Assembly: GCA_022845955.1 (NCBI GenBank)
Contig: AP025576.1
Location: 1,550,001-1,614,000, forward strand
Direction of reading: 5' to 3'
Length of the DNA: 64,000 nt
Origin: Lachnospiraceae bacterium
GTDB taxonomy: Bacteria; Bacillota; Clostridia; Lachnospirales; Lachnospiraceae
Below the pieces are notes generated by a model, which had not been told where the DNA came from, made no database searches, and saw only the letters and a program-made list of their open reading frames with translations. Position numbers and translations under genes: made by a program. Below are positions 8,775 through 18,962 of the stretch, piece by piece (positions within the stretch are counted from its first letter, which is position 1; every line of letters begins with the position of its first letter).

Positions 8775-9383
8775 TTATAGGGAAAAGGGCTGAAGGATTT
8801 CATCCGCCATATAAGAAGCCTCTGTTTCGTCATGCGTGACAAGCAGCACCGTTTTCGCAATGATATCGTCGTTGTCCCTGCGGATGGAAGTGAGGGTATA
8901 ATCCATGATCCGGTGGCGTGTTTTCGTGTCAAGCCCTTTAAAGGGTTCATCCAGCAGAAGCAGGTCATAAGGGGAGAGGAGGGCGCGGAGCAGGGCCACA
9001 CGGCGGCTCTGGCCGCCGGAAAGCTCCCTTACAGGCTGGGTTGCACAGGAAAGCAGATCCGTTTCTTCCAAAGCCTGCATAATAACCTGCCTGGGGAAAT
9101 GTGTACCTGCAGTCAGGCGGATATTGGAAAGGGGGCTTAAGTTCCCGCAGAGCCTGTCCTCCTGGAAAACAGCCGAAAGGCGCAGACCACGCAGGCCTTC
9201 CACCGAACCGGAATCCGCTTCCTCCAAACCCATGAGAATGCGCAGCAGGGTGGTTTTTCCGGCCCCGGAGGGTGCCATAAGAGCGGTGACGGCTCCGGAT
9301 TTTATGGTAAAGGATAATTCATCCAGCACTTTTTTACCATGATAGTTTTTGGATAATTGGTTGATTCGTATATCTTCCGGCAT
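8775..9383 (-). CDS. NitT/TauT-type ABC transporter, ATPase subunit
   Basis: 202 residues, slightly short for the SsuB/TauB group (about 240). Walker A APSGAGKTTLL at about residue 37, Q-loop FQEDRL, signature LSGGQSRR, Walker B LLLLDEPF, and the H-loop in LLVTHDETEA. It powers uptake by the permease encoded just upstream. AAGGAGG lies before the ATG. Substrates of this class include aliphatic sulfonates, nitrate, thiamine precursors and others; see the substrate-binding protein. Confidence 0.88.
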   Translation of the reverse strand: MPEDIRINQLSKNYHGKKVLDELSFTIKSGAVTALMAPSGAGKTTLLRILMGLEEADSGSVEGLRGLRLSAVFQEDRLCGNLSPLSNIRLTAGTHFPRQVIMQALEETDLLSCATQPVRELSGGQSRRVALLRALLSPYDLLLLDEPFKGLDTKTRHRIMDYTLTSIRRDNDDIIAKTVLLVTHDETEASYMADEILQPFSL

Positions 9384-9552
9384 ACATACCTCCTTACTGT
9401 AAGCTGCGTTTTCATAGAATTGACGGCCATCCGGTCAGGCTGTTGTGTTATGTCCGCAGGCAACGAGCCAATCGGACGCTCTCTTGCATCCGCTGTGTTT
9501 TCCTGCAGTCTGTGCAGGAAATCTGCAGACCTGTCTGAACAGTTATATGAAA
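9384..9552. other. Intra-operon gap with dispersed repeat
   Basis: 169 bases between permease and ATPase genes. It contains, at about 9530-9546, a minus-strand copy of the dispersed repeat core (GTCTGAACAGTTA) plus palindromic stretches such as TCCTGCAGTCTGTGCAGGA at about 9500-9519. Confidence 0.5.
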
Positions 9553-10377
9553 TTACGTTTTTTCAATGAGTGCCACACCCCGGTCAATCAGCCGGAGAAA
9601 AAGCTTTTCAAAAATAACGCTGATCAAAACAATCACGAGGGTCCAGGAAAAGAGATCCGCAGTCTCCAGGTAGACTTTGGCTTCATACAGTTTTTCTCCG
9701 ACTGAGCCTTTGGGAATGCCGATCACCTCGGCGGCCACTCCTGCCTTCCAGCACAATCCCAGGGACAGGGAAAAGCCTGTACGCAGGAAGGGGAGAAGCT
9801 GGGACAGGTAAATATAGCGGATACGGCGCATGAGCGGGACCCGGAATACACGGGCCATTTCCAGCAGCTTGGGATCGGTGCTTCGGATTCCGTTCAGCAC
9901 GTTAGTATAAATGACAGGAAGCACCATAAGGAAGGAAATGATTACGGACAGGTTTCTGGAGGGTACCCATATGAGTACCAGGATAATAAAGGAAGCGACA
10001 GGAGTCGCTTTGATGGCCGCCATGGCAGGTGCCAGCAGATCCCGGAAAAAGCCGAAGGCACCGGCCAGGCCGGCCAGGAGTGTGCCGCAGAATGCAGCCA
10101 GCATAAAACCGCCGATGATCCGGAAAAAGGAAAAGGCGATGGAAGCCCAGAAATCGGGCAGGAGGGCCAGTCCGCAAAGACGGCGCAGGACGGAAACAGG
10201 AGATACCAGCAGTATCTCCTGTCCGATGTAAAGACTGGCAAGTTCCCAGACCATTAGCCATAGAACTACCGCCCAGAGGCGGATCCGGTTTTGTTTATGG
10301 GGAGCGGCCCGGCGGGCACCGCGGCGTCCGCCGGTGATGGGGATGGACCGCGTACGGCGGTATCCGTTGTCTGCCAT
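9553..10377 (-). CDS. NitT/TauT-type ABC transporter, permease subunit
   Basis: 274 residues, an SsuC-like inner-membrane protein with about six hydrophobic segments after an Arg-rich cytoplasmic N-terminus (residues 1-30). The EAA-type coupling loop is near residues 165-200 (PKLLEMARVFRVPLMRRI). ATG is preceded by GGAGGAAG. It pairs with the ATPase and lipoprotein of this operon. Confidence 0.88.
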   Translation of the reverse strand: MADNGYRRTRSIPITGGRRGARRAAPHKQNRIRLWAVVLWLMVWELASLYIGQEILLVSPVSVLRRLCGLALLPDFWASIAFSFFRIIGGFMLAAFCGTLLAGLAGAFGFFRDLLAPAMAAIKATPVASFIILVLIWVPSRNLSVIISFLMVLPVIYTNVLNGIRSTDPKLLEMARVFRVPLMRRIRYIYLSQLLPFLRTGFSLSLGLCWKAGVAAEVIGIPKGSVGEKLYEAKVYLETADLFSWTLVIVLISVIFEKLFLRLIDRGVALIEKT

Positions 10378-10424
10378 AGCATCTTCCTCCGTAAAAAGGC
10401 GTGACTTCGTATCAGTCCGTACTT

Positions 10425-10439
10425 GTCGGTACGGTTACG
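10425..10439 (-). repeat. Dispersed repeat core, variant copy
   Basis: GTCGGTACGGTTACG immediately after the lipoprotein stop codon. It matches the reverse form GTCTGAACGGTTACG of the repeat seen elsewhere in the window. Confidence 0.45.
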
Positions 10440-11561
10440 TCACCGCTGGTAATAGAAATCATCGGCAGGCAGGGCGCCGCCCACCGCTTTGGGATTCTGT
10501 TCGGACAAAACGTTCAGGTAACCGGAAAGCTTTTCTTTCATTTCACTGCCTTCGATAAAGGTTATGTTACAATAGGGAAGTGCCTTTACAGCCACCGCAG
10601 CAGGGACAATATCATATTTCTCGATAAGGGCTGCCGCGTCTTCCGTATTGCCGTTCACATAATCCACAGATTCTTTGTAGGAAGTAAGGAAGGCGTTCAC
10701 GGCCTCCGGGTTTTCGGCGGCAAAATCCGCGCGTACTGCGACAACACCGGTGATAAGGGCGCTGGGAGTTTCCGCATCCTTCTGCAGGGAATCCCACTCT
10801 TTTGTCAGGTCAAGAGCGATACGTATGTTATCATTTTTAGTCTGGGCGGTGGTAACGAAGGGCTGGGGCAGCATGGCGATCCCGCTTTCGTCGGCAGCGA
10901 GGGCGGCCACACATTCGGAATGCTCGGACTTCCATTCGATGGTCACATCCTTTTCCGGATCGATGCCGTTGGAAGAAAGGATGTAGTTCAGGGCATACTC
11001 AGGAATGGAGCCTTTTCCGCTGGCATAGATGGTCTTTCCTTTCAAATCGGCGACGGACTGGACGGTATCCCCGCTTTCTACTATATAAAGGACGCCCAGG
11101 GTATTCACAGCCAGCACCTGGATTTTGCCTTCTGTATTATTATACAGAACAGAGGCCAGATTGGCGGGAACCGCCGCGATATCCACCTCTCCCTGCACCA
11201 GTTTGGGAGTTACCTCGTCGGCGGAAGCAGCGATGGTGAATTCATAGGAATTGCCGTTGACCACACCGGCTTCGGCGGTATCCATGAGCTTAACCATGCC
11301 CATGGCTGTAGGGCCTTTCAGGGCCATAACGCGTACGGCGGAAGCCTGCCCGGAATCGGAAGCAGTTTCCGGTACAGTGCTGCTTTCCTGTTCGGAGGAT
11401 TCCGGTACCGCGGAGGCGGTTTCGGAAGCAGTTTCCGCAGCGGAGGAGGTCTCCGGTGCAGCGGCAGGGGTTTCGGTCTGGTTTGCATTAGTTCCGCCGC
11501 AGCCTGCCAGCAGGGAAACGGACAGAGTTAATGCAGCAAGAACGGATAACATTTTTTTCAT
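10440..11561 (-). CDS. NitT/TauT-type ABC transporter, substrate-binding lipoprotein
   Basis: 373 residues. A lipoprotein signal ends in the lipobox LLAGC (Cys21), followed by a long Ala/Ser/Glu/Thr-rich linker (about residues 25-70) and an NMT1/SsuA-like periplasmic-binding fold: VRVMALKGPTAMGMVKL, then LVQGEVDIAAVPANLASVLYN and LKGKTIYASGKGS. It is anchored outside the membrane and delivers a ligand to the permease. The ligand is not identifiable. The gene follows a TM1266-like regulator, which points to a link with redox or metal-enzyme metabolism rather than sulfonates. Confidence 0.88.
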   Translation of the reverse strand: MKKMLSVLAALTLSVSLLAGCGGTNANQTETPAAAPETSSAAETASETASAVPESSEQESSTVPETASDSGQASAVRVMALKGPTAMGMVKLMDTAEAGVVNGNSYEFTIAASADEVTPKLVQGEVDIAAVPANLASVLYNNTEGKIQVLAVNTLGVLYIVESGDTVQSVADLKGKTIYASGKGSIPEYALNYILSSNGIDPEKDVTIEWKSEHSECVAALAADESGIAMLPQPFVTTAQTKNDNIRIALDLTKEWDSLQKDAETPSALITGVVAVRADFAAENPEAVNAFLTSYKESVDYVNGNTEDAAALIEKYDIVPAAVAVKALPYCNITFIEGSEMKEKLSGYLNVLSEQNPKAVGGALPADDFYYQR

Positions 11562-11632
11562 ACTTATTTTCTCCTTCTTTGTTTGTGATGTAATCTGTGC
11601 GGGCCGGTTTTCTTATCCGCGTGGGATCAGGA

Positions 11633-11662
11633 GTAACAGTTCCGGCAAGGCTTGACTGTTAC
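11633..11662. repeat. Palindromic copy related to the dispersed repeat
   Basis: GTAACAGTTCCGG ... GACTGTTAC, a 30-base imperfect palindrome in the gap between the TM1266-like gene and the lipoprotein gene. Confidence 0.45.
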
Positions 11663-11664
11663 GA

Positions 11665-11922
11665 TCAGGAACCTGGCCTGACCTGCGCCTGCATGGCCTT
11701 GGAAGAAATGCCTTCGATACGTCCCAAACGGCCCGACAGGGCGCTGATGCGGCCCGGAGCGGCGCTTACAATGATGGATATGATATTCATGGATTTTTCC
11801 CGGCAGGGAACACCCATCCTGCCGATGATACAGTCACTGTATTCATGCAGCAGTTCATTTACCTTTGCAGCGGCGCTGCCGTCCGTGATAAAAATACCGA
11901 TGATGGCCACTCTTTCTTCCAT
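11665..11922 (-). CDS. TM1266-like regulator (iron-only hydrogenase-associated family)
   Basis: 85 residues. The pattern RVAIIGIFITD, then LLHEYSDCIIGRMGVPCREKS and ISIIVSAAPGRISALSGRLGRIEGI fits the small ACT-like family TIGR03959, whose genes are often beside [FeFe]-hydrogenase maturation genes. It probably senses a ligand and acts as a regulator, though no member has a settled function. No hydrogenase gene is in this window. Here it opens a transport operon, behind a leader with a terminator hairpin. ATG preceded by GAGAGGAAA. Confidence 0.8.
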   Translation of the reverse strand: MEERVAIIGIFITDGSAAAKVNELLHEYSDCIIGRMGVPCREKSMNIISIIVSAAPGRISALSGRLGRIEGISSKAMQAQVRPGS

Positions 11923-12080
11923 AATTATTTCCTCTCTGAAAAGCTTAAAAAAGCCTTCCCGGGCAGACTCCGGGAAGGCGTGATAGGTTCCGTTATGCCA
12001 CCCTTTCTTTACTTCAGGAATCCTTTGGTTTCAGAAAAAAGTTATAGTAAGCTTGCAGGCTGTACAAAAGGGAATAAAAA
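11923..12080 (-). promoter_or_regulatory. Leader with candidate attenuator before the TM1266/ABC operon
   Basis: On the minus strand, a candidate promoter near 12070-12038 (TTGTAC ... TATAAC, 15-base spacer) would make a leader of about 110 bases. It contains AAGGGTGGCATAACGG at about 11987-12006 followed by a terminator at 11948-11979. The GGGTGG and following terminator recall the 3' half of T-box leaders (AGGGTGGNACCGCG), but I see no stem I or specifier loop. The region is 368 bases without a gene up to tig. Called a possible attenuator only. Confidence 0.4.
11947..11979 (-). terminator. Intrinsic terminator upstream of the TM1266-like gene
   Basis: Perfect arms GCCTTCCCGG and CCGGGAAGGC with a 7-base loop, followed on the minus strand by TTTTTTAAG. 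It lies 25 bases before the ATG and no minus-strand gene precedes it, so it is probably a regulatory (attenuator) terminator. Confidence 0.75.
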
Positions 12081-12168
12081 ATCCATCAGGAAATTTATTG
12101 CCGTTCATACAGGCTGTCATCAGTATAATACAAAAACCCAAAAAAAGCTAGTATTTTTCAATACTTTA

Positions 12169-12177
12169 TGCTATAAT
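12169..12177 (+). promoter_or_regulatory. tig: Extended -10 promoter for tig
   Basis: TGCTATAAT, a perfect -10 hexamer with the extended TG, 114 bases upstream of the tig start. The -35 is weak, as usual for extended -10 promoters. Confidence 0.65.
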
Positions 12178-12290
12178 CGTAAAATGACTGTGAAGACCCG
12201 GAGGCAACGGAGATAGTGATAAGGAACGGGAAATGCAGTTCCTGAGTAATACGGAATCATGAAAGTGAAATACAAGGAGGAAGCAGTAAA

Positions 12291-13607
12291 ATGAGTTTAC
12301 AGGTGGAAAAACTGGAAAAAAACATGGCTAAGCTTACCATTGAAGTGCCGGCAGAAGAGCTGGAAGCGGCAATAGAGAAGGCTTATCAGAAAAATAAGGG
12401 AAAAATTCAGATTCCCGGTTTCCGTAAGGGTAAAGTGCCCCGCAAGATGATCGAGCAGATGTACGGCAAGGAATTCTTTTATGAAGATGCAGCAAACGAG
12501 CTGATTCCTGATGCATATGAGAAGGCTGTGGAGGAATGCGCAGAGACGATTGTTTCCTCCCCTAAAGTTGATGTTTCACAGATTGAGGCTGGAAAGCCCT
12601 TTATTTTTACAGCGGAAGTGGCTCTGAAGCCGGAAGTGGCCCTGGGCAAATACAAAGGGGTTGAGGTGGAGAAGATCGATACTGCGGTAACCGATGAGGA
12701 AGTGGAAGCCGATCTGAACCAGCAGAGAGAAAACAACTCCAGAATGGTGACTGTGGAAAGAGCAGTGGAAGACGGAGATGTTGCTGTTATTGATTTCGAA
12801 GGGTTTGTGGACGGCGTTGCTTTTGAAGGCGGCAAGGGCGAAAATTATTCCCTGGCTATCGGCTCCCATTCCTTCATTGATAATTTCGAAGATCAGCTCA
12901 TCGGCAGGAACGCCGGCGAGGATGTGGAGGTTAACGTAACCTTCCCCGCAGAGTACCAGGCCAGCGAACTTGCAGGAAAGCCTGCTTTATTTAAAGTAAG
13001 CATCAAGGAAGTTAAGGAAAAACAGCTTCCCGAGCTGGATGATGAATTCGCTTCCGAGGTTTCCGATTTTGAAACCATGGCTGAGTACAAAGAGGATATC
13101 AGCAGGAAGCTGGCAGAGAAGAAGGAACAGGATGCCAAGAATGCGAAGGAAGATGCGGTAATCGAAGCGATTATTGAAGATTCGCAGATGGAAATCCCGG
13201 ATGCCATGGTTGCCACACAGCAGAGACAGATGGTGGATGATTTTGCACAGAGACTGCAGATGCAGGGCATGAACATGGATATGTACTGCCAGTATACCGG
13301 ACAGACTCCCGCTGCTATGATGGAATCCGTTAAGCCGCAGGCGCTGAAGAGAATCCAGTCCAGACTGGTTCTGGAAGCAGTTGCCGCCGCTGAGAAGATC
13401 GAAGCTTCCGAAGAGGATTTTGAAAAGGAAATCCAGAAAATGGCAGAATCCTATAAGATGGAAGCCGATAAGGTGAAGGAAATCATGGGAGAAGCAGGCA
13501 GGAAGCAGATCATGGAAGATCTGGCTGTTTCCAAGGCTGCTGATTTTGTAAGGGAAAATGCAAAGGAAAAGAAAGCCAAGGCTAAAAAAACCAAAGGTGA
13601 GGAATAA
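12291..13607 (+). CDS. tig: Trigger factor
   Basis: 438 residues, normal length. Trigger factor is the ribosome-bound chaperone and peptidyl-prolyl isomerase at the exit tunnel. The ribosome-docking loop GFRKGKVPRKMIE is near residue 43, the FKBP-type domain spans about 150-240 (DGDVAVIDFEGFVDG), and the C-terminal arm region is Lys/Glu-rich. ACAAGGAGG precedes the ATG. Followed by clpP and clpX, the conserved tig-clpP-clpX order. Confidence 0.97.
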   Translation: MSLQVEKLEKNMAKLTIEVPAEELEAAIEKAYQKNKGKIQIPGFRKGKVPRKMIEQMYGKEFFYEDAANELIPDAYEKAVEECAETIVSSPKVDVSQIEAGKPFIFTAEVALKPEVALGKYKGVEVEKIDTAVTDEEVEADLNQQRENNSRMVTVERAVEDGDVAVIDFEGFVDGVAFEGGKGENYSLAIGSHSFIDNFEDQLIGRNAGEDVEVNVTFPAEYQASELAGKPALFKVSIKEVKEKQLPELDDEFASEVSDFETMAEYKEDISRKLAEKKEQDAKNAKEDAVIEAIIEDSQMEIPDAMVATQQRQMVDDFAQRLQMQGMNMDMYCQYTGQTPAAMMESVKPQALKRIQSRLVLEAVAAAEKIEASEEDFEKEIQKMAESYKMEADKVKEIMGEAGRKQIMEDLAVSKAADFVRENAKEKKAKAKKTKGEE

Positions 13608-13651
13608 TCAGAACAGGTTATAAAACTTTTCTTAATTAAATGTATGCCTTA

Positions 13652-13680
13652 TTGCAAAAGAAACGTATGTGCGATAATAT
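13652..13680 (+). promoter_or_regulatory. clpP: Candidate clpP promoter
   Basis: TTGCAA, 17-base spacer, TAATAT, about 80 bases before the clpP start, in a 155-base gap after tig. No CtsR heptad repeats were recognised. Confidence 0.4.
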
Positions 13681-13762
13681 AGAGTGTGTTTGGGAAACCC
13701 TTACACTATAGAGCGTAAATTCCTGCACAGAAACTTTAAGAAGCGAAACGGAGGCAGATTAT

Positions 13763-14365
13763 ATGAGTTTAGTACCTTATGTCATTGAACAGAACAGTCA
13801 TGGGGAACGTTCCTATGACATCTATTCAAGACTTTTAAAAGACAGGATTATTTTCCTGGGTGAAGAAGTGAACGATGTTACGGCCAGCCTGGTAGTGGCC
13901 CAGCTTCTGTTTCTGGAAGCGGAGGATACGGAGAAGGATATCCATCTTTACATCAACAGCCCCGGCGGTTCCGTTACGGCAGGCATGGCTATTTATGATA
14001 CCATGCAGTTTGTAAAATGTGATGTCTCCACTATCTGTATCGGCATGGCCGCAAGTATGGGAGCCTTCCTTCTGGCAGGCGGCGCAAAAGGAAAGAGGAT
14101 GGCTCTTCCCAATGCGGAAATCATGATTCACCAGCCCTCCGGCGGTACGCAGGGACAGGCAACGGAGATTGAAATCACCGCGAAGCATATCCTGCAGACC
14201 AAGGAAAAACTTGCAAGAATTCTTGCACAAAACACCGGTCAGGACTTTGAAGTCGTTATGGCAGATACCGAAAGGGATAACTGGAAAACGGCGGAAGAGG
14301 CGAAGGCTTACGGCCTTATTGACAGTGTCATCATATCAAGAGCAGATGCCCAGAAACAGGCATAA
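13763..14365 (+). CDS. clpP: ATP-dependent Clp protease, proteolytic subunit
   Basis: 200 residues. Catalytic triad Ser98 ([11 protein letters not shown]), His123 (MIHQPSGG) and Asp172, matching the canonical spacing. Forms the tetradecameric barrel that degrades proteins fed in by ClpX. ACGGAGG lies before the ATG. The clpX gene follows after 91 bases. Confidence 0.97.
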   Translation: MSLVPYVIEQNSHGERSYDIYSRLLKDRIIFLGEEVNDVTASLVVAQLLFLEAEDTEKDIHLYINSPGGSVTAGMAIYDTMQFVKCDVSTICIGMAASMGAFLLAGGAKGKRMALPNAEIMIHQPSGGTQGQATEIEITAKHILQTKEKLARILAQNTGQDFEVVMADTERDNWKTAEEAKAYGLIDSVIISRADAQKQA

Positions 14366-14456
14366 TACTTTTCCGGGTATACCGTCTGAAAGGATGGTAT
14401 ATCCGGTATGCTTTGACCCCGAATTATTTTATGAGATGGAAAATTGAGGTATAAAA

Positions 14457-15731
14457 ATGGCAGGTAGAAATTCAGACGACCAGATAAGATGTTCTTTTTG
14501 CAATAAGACGCAGGATCAGGTCCGTAAGCTGATTGCCGGACCGAACGGCGTCTATATCTGTGATGAGTGCGTGGATATCTGTGCGGATATCATTGAGGAA
14601 GAGTACGAGGATGAAGCACCGGAAGAGGCGATGGACATCAATCTTCTGAAGCCTGTGGAGATAAAGGAATTCCTTGATGACTATGTAATCGGCCAGAATG
14701 AGGCGAAGAAGGTTCTGTCAGTTGCGGTATATAATCACTATAAACGCGTGACTGCTGAGAAGGATGAAGATGATGTTGAGCTTCAGAAGAGCAATATCAT
14801 TATGATTGGACCCACGGGATCCGGTAAAACCTATCTGGCGCAGACACTTGCCAAGATTATAAACGTACCGTTTGCGATTGCGGATGCTACGACTCTTACA
14901 GAGGCCGGCTATGTGGGGGAGGATGTGGAAAATATTCTCCTGAAGCTGATACAGGCGGCAGATTATGATGTGGAAAGAGCACAGTACGGAATCATATATA
15001 TTGATGAAATAGATAAAATTACGAAAAAGAGCGAAAATGTATCTATAACCAGAGATGTATCCGGTGAGGGTGTACAGCAGGCGCTCCTTAAGATTATAGA
15101 AGGAACGGTTGCCAGCGTTCCGCCGCAGGGCGGAAGAAAGCATCCCCATCAGGAGCTTATACAGATCGATACTTCCAATATACTCTTTATATGCGGAGGC
15201 GCTTTTGACGGCCTGGATAAAATTGTGGAGACACGCCTGGACAGAAAGTCAATTGGTTTTAATGCGGAAATAGCGGATAAAAGCACCAGGGAGATGGGTG
15301 AGCTTCTTGCGGAGGTGAATCCCACCGACCTTGTAAAGTATGGCCTTATTCCGGAATTCGTTGGCCGTGTGCCTGTGAATGTTTCCCTTCAGGGACTGGA
15401 CAAAGAGGCGATGATGCGCATTCTTACAGAGCCGAAAAATGCTCTTGTTAAGCAATATCAGAAGCTGTTTTCCTTTGACCATGTGAAACTTAACTTTGAG
15501 CCGGATGCTGTGGAAGCTATTGCCATTAAGGCGATGGAAAGAAAGACCGGCGCGAGAGGACTTCGCTCCATCCTGGAGAACGTGATGATGGATGTGATGT
15601 ACCGCATCCCTTCCGACGACACAATTGAACAGTGCATTATCACAAAAGAGGCCGTGGACGGAGAGAGTAAGCCTTTGGTTGTTCATCAGGAAGCCGGGGG
15701 CCGACTGGAAGATTATAGAGAAGCAAAGTAG
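14457..15731 (+). CDS. clpX: ATP-dependent Clp protease, ATPase subunit ClpX
   Basis: 424 residues. N-terminal zinc finger C-x2-C (CSFCNK) and C-x2-C (CDECVD) at residues 12-40, Walker A GPTGSGKT near 121, pore loop GYVGED, Walker [10 protein letters not shown], and the IGF loop (KSIGFNAE) that docks on ClpP. Unfolds substrates and feeds them to ClpP in the cytoplasm. Start supported by TGAGGT. A strong terminator follows. Confidence 0.98.
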   Translation: MAGRNSDDQIRCSFCNKTQDQVRKLIAGPNGVYICDECVDICADIIEEEYEDEAPEEAMDINLLKPVEIKEFLDDYVIGQNEAKKVLSVAVYNHYKRVTAEKDEDDVELQKSNIIMIGPTGSGKTYLAQTLAKIINVPFAIADATTLTEAGYVGEDVENILLKLIQAADYDVERAQYGIIYIDEIDKITKKSENVSITRDVSGEGVQQALLKIIEGTVASVPPQGGRKHPHQELIQIDTSNILFICGGAFDGLDKIVETRLDRKSIGFNAEIADKSTREMGELLAEVNPTDLVKYGLIPEFVGRVPVNVSLQGLDKEAMMRILTEPKNALVKQYQKLFSFDHVKLNFEPDAVEAIAIKAMERKTGARGLRSILENVMMDVMYRIPSDDTIEQCIITKEAVDGESKPLVVHQEAGGRLEDYREAK

Positions 15732-15742
15732 TTGGTAAAGAT

Positions 15743-15771
15743 AACGCCGCCCTTTTTAAGGGCGGCGTTTA
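15743..15771. terminator. Terminator after clpX
   Basis: Perfect 12-bp stem AACGCCGCCCTT / AAGGGCGGCGTT with a TTT loop and a short T tail. Separates the clpPX unit from lon. Confidence 0.85.
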
Positions 15772-15860
15772 TGGTAACTCGTAAAAGAGGCGGAAGCTTC
15801 GGGATACCGGGATAAGGGGATGGTTTTCCGGGCAGGGCCTCAGACAATAGGGAATAATCA

Positions 15861-18311
15861 ATGGAAGAAAATACAAAAGCTGAAAACATGAGTTTAGATA
15901 ATATAATCACAGATATTATCTCTGCGGGAGAACAGGAAGACGCTTCCGCAAGAGTTCTTCAGGTGCCCGCGGTGGCGTTGCGCGGGATGACGGTCCTGCC
16001 CGGCCTTGTTATTCATTTTGATTTGAGCCGTGCAAAATCCATATTGGCTGTGGAGCAGGCAATGATGAGCGACCAGAGGATTTTCCTGGTGGCACAGAAG
16101 GAGATTGAGGATGACAATCCGGATTATGAGGAAGTATACCATATGGGATGTCTGGCACAGATTAAGCAGGTGACCAGGCTTCCGGAAAATGTGGTCCGTG
16201 TCCTTGTGGAAGGAATCGACAGGGCAAGGTTAATCGGCTTTTCCGGAAAAGAGGAGCGCTATCTGATAGGGGAAATCGAAATTGTAAAAGCGCCCCTGCA
16301 CCTGAATGAAGAAGGGCACATCCAGTTCCGGGAGGGTGCGGAAGTGGAGGAAGAAGCCATGATCCGCAACCTGAGGGAGCTTTTTATGGAATTCTGCTCC
16401 TTTTTCCCCAGAATCGGGAAAACTATGCTGAAGCATTTTGAAGGGACCTTCAGCCTGGGTATACTAATGGATGAACTGATTGAAAGCATGCCGGTTACCT
16501 TTGATAAGAAGCAGGAGGTGCTGGAGGCGGTCGATCTGGATACCCGTTACCAGGTACTGGCAAGAATCCTGTATGAAGAAATCGAGGTTGCCAAAATCCG
16601 TACGGAGCTTACGGAGCAGGTAAAGGCGCGGATGGAGAAAAACCAGAAGGAATATATGCTCCGGGAACAGATGAATTATATCCGTGAGGAGCTGGGCGAG
16701 GACAATGTGATGTCGGATGCCGAACAGTTCCAGCAGGAGCTGAATAAGCTGAAGGCGGGCAAGGAAGTAAAGGAAAAGATTCAGAAGGAAATCAACCGTT
16801 TTAAGAGCCTGGGACAGGGCAGCGCCGAGTCCTCCGTGGAAAGAGGGTATCTGGAAACGCTGCTGGATCTGCCCTGGGACAAAATGTCCAAGGATAACAC
16901 GGATATAAAAAGGGCGGAGAACATCCTGGAGAGGGATCATTACGGCCTGGAACAGGTGAAGGAACGGATCCTGGAATTCCTGGCGGTACGGAGTCTGACA
17001 AAGCAGGGAGACAGCCCGATTATCTGCCTGGTGGGACCGCCCGGAACCGGTAAGACATCCATCGCAAGAAGCGTGGCGGAATCCCTGAATAAAAAGTATG
17101 TGCGCATCTGCCTGGGAGGGGTACGGGACGAAGCGGAAATCCGCGGACACCGCCGCACCTATGTGGGAGCTATGCCCGGACGCATTGTAACCGGGCTGAA
17201 GCAGGCCGGTGTAAAGAATCCGCTGATGCTGCTGGATGAAATAGATAAGGTGAGCAGCGATTATAAGGGGGATACCTCGTCGGCCCTGCTGGAGGTTCTG
17301 GACAGTGAACAGAATAATCATTTCCGGGATCATTATGTGGAAATTCCGGTGGATTTATCGGAGGTGCTGTTTATAGCCACCGCCAATTCCACGGCGGAGA
17401 TTCCCAGGCCGCTGCTGGATCGTATGGAAACAATCGAAGTGACCAGCTATACGGCCAATGAGAAGTTCCATATAGCAAAAGAACATCTGATAAGCAAGCA
17501 GCTGAAAAAGAACGGCCTGGATGAGAAGAAATTAACCATCAGTGACGGTGCCCTGAAGGAAATCATTCTTTCTTATACCAGTGAAGCGGGCGTGCGTGAA
17601 CTGGAGCGGAAGATCGGTGAGATATGCAGAAAAGCGGCAAGACAGCTGCTGGAACAGAAGAAAGCGAATGTCCATGTGACCGGAAGGAACCTGGAGCTGT
17701 ATCTGGGCAAACGTAAAATTGCCAGGGATAAGGTGAATGACAAGGATGATGTGGGGATTGTGCGCGGACTGGCATGGACCAGCGTGGGCGGTGTCACCAT
17801 GCAGGTAGAGGTGAACATGATGCCCGGAAAGGGCGAAATCCGGCTCACCGGCCAGCTGGGCGATGTGATGAAGGAATCCGCCATGACCGGCGTGAGCTAT
17901 ATCCGTTCCGTCAGCGGGCAGTACCGGCTGCCGGAGAATACGTTTACCGAATACGATTTCCATATTCATATACCGGAAGGGGCGGTGCCCAAGGATGGCC
18001 CTTCCGCCGGAATCACCATGGCGACGGCGATCCTGTCGGCGATTACCAAGGTTCCGGTAAAAGCGGATGTGGCTATGACCGGTGAAATCACCTTACGGGG
18101 CCGTGTGCTTGCCATCGGCGGCCTGAAGGAAAAGCTGCTTGCGGCCAAAACAGCGGGAATGAAAACAGTTCTGATCCCTAAGGAAAACGAAAAGGATGTG
18201 GAAGAAATCTCCCGGGAAATCAAAAACGGACTGGATATTATCCTGGTGGAGGGCATGGAAGAGGTGATCGGGCACGCTTTTGCCGGAGAGCCGGATACCT
18301 CCGGGGAATAA
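15861..18311 (+). CDS. lon: ATP-dependent protease Lon
   Basis: 816 residues. N-terminal substrate-binding domain (about 35-240, starting [19 protein letters not shown]), coiled-coil (about 250-310), AAA+ module with Walker [10 protein letters not shown] near 394 and Walker [10 protein letters not shown], then the protease domain with catalytic Ser in PKDGPSAGI (about residue 718) and the Lys in [14 protein letters not shown]. Cytoplasmic degradation of misfolded and regulatory proteins. engB follows at 39 bases and is probably cotranscribed, as in Bacillus. Confidence 0.98.
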   Translation: MEENTKAENMSLDNIITDIISAGEQEDASARVLQVPAVALRGMTVLPGLVIHFDLSRAKSILAVEQAMMSDQRIFLVAQKEIEDDNPDYEEVYHMGCLAQIKQVTRLPENVVRVLVEGIDRARLIGFSGKEERYLIGEIEIVKAPLHLNEEGHIQFREGAEVEEEAMIRNLRELFMEFCSFFPRIGKTMLKHFEGTFSLGILMDELIESMPVTFDKKQEVLEAVDLDTRYQVLARILYEEIEVAKIRTELTEQVKARMEKNQKEYMLREQMNYIREELGEDNVMSDAEQFQQELNKLKAGKEVKEKIQKEINRFKSLGQGSAESSVERGYLETLLDLPWDKMSKDNTDIKRAENILERDHYGLEQVKERILEFLAVRSLTKQGDSPIICLVGPPGTGKTSIARSVAESLNKKYVRICLGGVRDEAEIRGHRRTYVGAMPGRIVTGLKQAGVKNPLMLLDEIDKVSSDYKGDTSSALLEVLDSEQNNHFRDHYVEIPVDLSEVLFIATANSTAEIPRPLLDRMETIEVTSYTANEKFHIAKEHLISKQLKKNGLDEKKLTISDGALKEIILSYTSEAGVRELERKIGEICRKAARQLLEQKKANVHVTGRNLELYLGKRKIARDKVNDKDDVGIVRGLAWTSVGGVTMQVEVNMMPGKGEIRLTGQLGDVMKESAMTGVSYIRSVSGQYRLPENTFTEYDFHIHIPEGAVPKDGPSAGITMATAILSAITKVPVKADVAMTGEITLRGRVLAIGGLKEKLLAAKTAGMKTVLIPKENEKDVEEISREIKNGLDIILVEGMEEVIGHAFAGEPDTSGE

Positions 18312-18350
18312 ACGGGCAACGGCAAGGGGAAGTCACAGGAAGGGAACACA

Positions 18351-18944
18351 ATGATTATAAAAAACGTAAATCTGGAAACCGTATGCGGCATAACCAGCAA
18401 TATGCCTGACAACAGCCTCCCGGAAATTGCATTTGCGGGAAAGAGCAATGTGGGCAAATCCTCCCTCATTAACGGCATTATGAACAGGAAGTCCCTTGCC
18501 AGGACTTCCTCCCAGCCGGGGAAAACCCAGACAATTAATTTTTATAATGTAAATGAGGCGTTTTATCTGGTGGATCTGCCCGGATACGGATATGCGAAGG
18601 CGAATGAATCCATAAAGGCGCAGTGGGGAAAAATGATTGAACGGTATCTTCGCAGCTCCAGGCAGCTCAGGGCAGTTTTTCTCCTGATAGATATCCGGCA
18701 TGAGCCGTCTGCCAATGACAGGCAGATGTATCAGTGGATTTGCCATCAGGGCTACCATCCCATTATTATTGCCACGAAAATGGATAAACTGAACAGAAGC
18801 CAGATCCCGAAGGCGGTCAAAACGGTGCGGGAGGGACTGGAGACGGAAAAAGATACGGTGATTATCCCTTTCTCTGCACAGACCAAACAGGGACGGGAAG
18901 AAATCTATGATGTGATTGACAGCCTGCTCGCCGGAGAAGAATAA
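18351..18944 (+). CDS. engB: Ribosome biogenesis GTPase EngB (YsxC/YihA)
   Basis: 197 residues. G1 GKSNVGKSS near residue 32, G3 [10 protein letters not shown]4 TKMDKL, G5 SAQT. YsxC/YihA GTPases help assemble the 50S subunit. AGGAAGGGAAC precedes the ATG. The lon-engB order is conserved in Firmicutes. Confidence 0.97.
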   Translation: MIIKNVNLETVCGITSNMPDNSLPEIAFAGKSNVGKSSLINGIMNRKSLARTSSQPGKTQTINFYNVNEAFYLVDLPGYGYAKANESIKAQWGKMIERYLRSSRQLRAVFLLIDIRHEPSANDRQMYQWICHQGYHPIIIATKMDKLNRSQIPKAVKTVREGLETEKDTVIIPFSAQTKQGREEIYDVIDSLLAGEE

Positions 18945-18962
18945 GAAGGGTGGTGTTTGGTT

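Noticed and set aside
10401..11531. 376-codon open frame opposite the lipoprotein gene
   Set aside because: It is the complement of a well-recognised substrate-binding protein with signal peptide and lipobox.
11923..12080. TPP riboswitch or full T-box upstream of the TM1266/ABC operon
   Set aside because: No TPP consensus; only a GGGTGG block and a terminator, without stem I or specifier loop. Kept as a candidate attenuator only.
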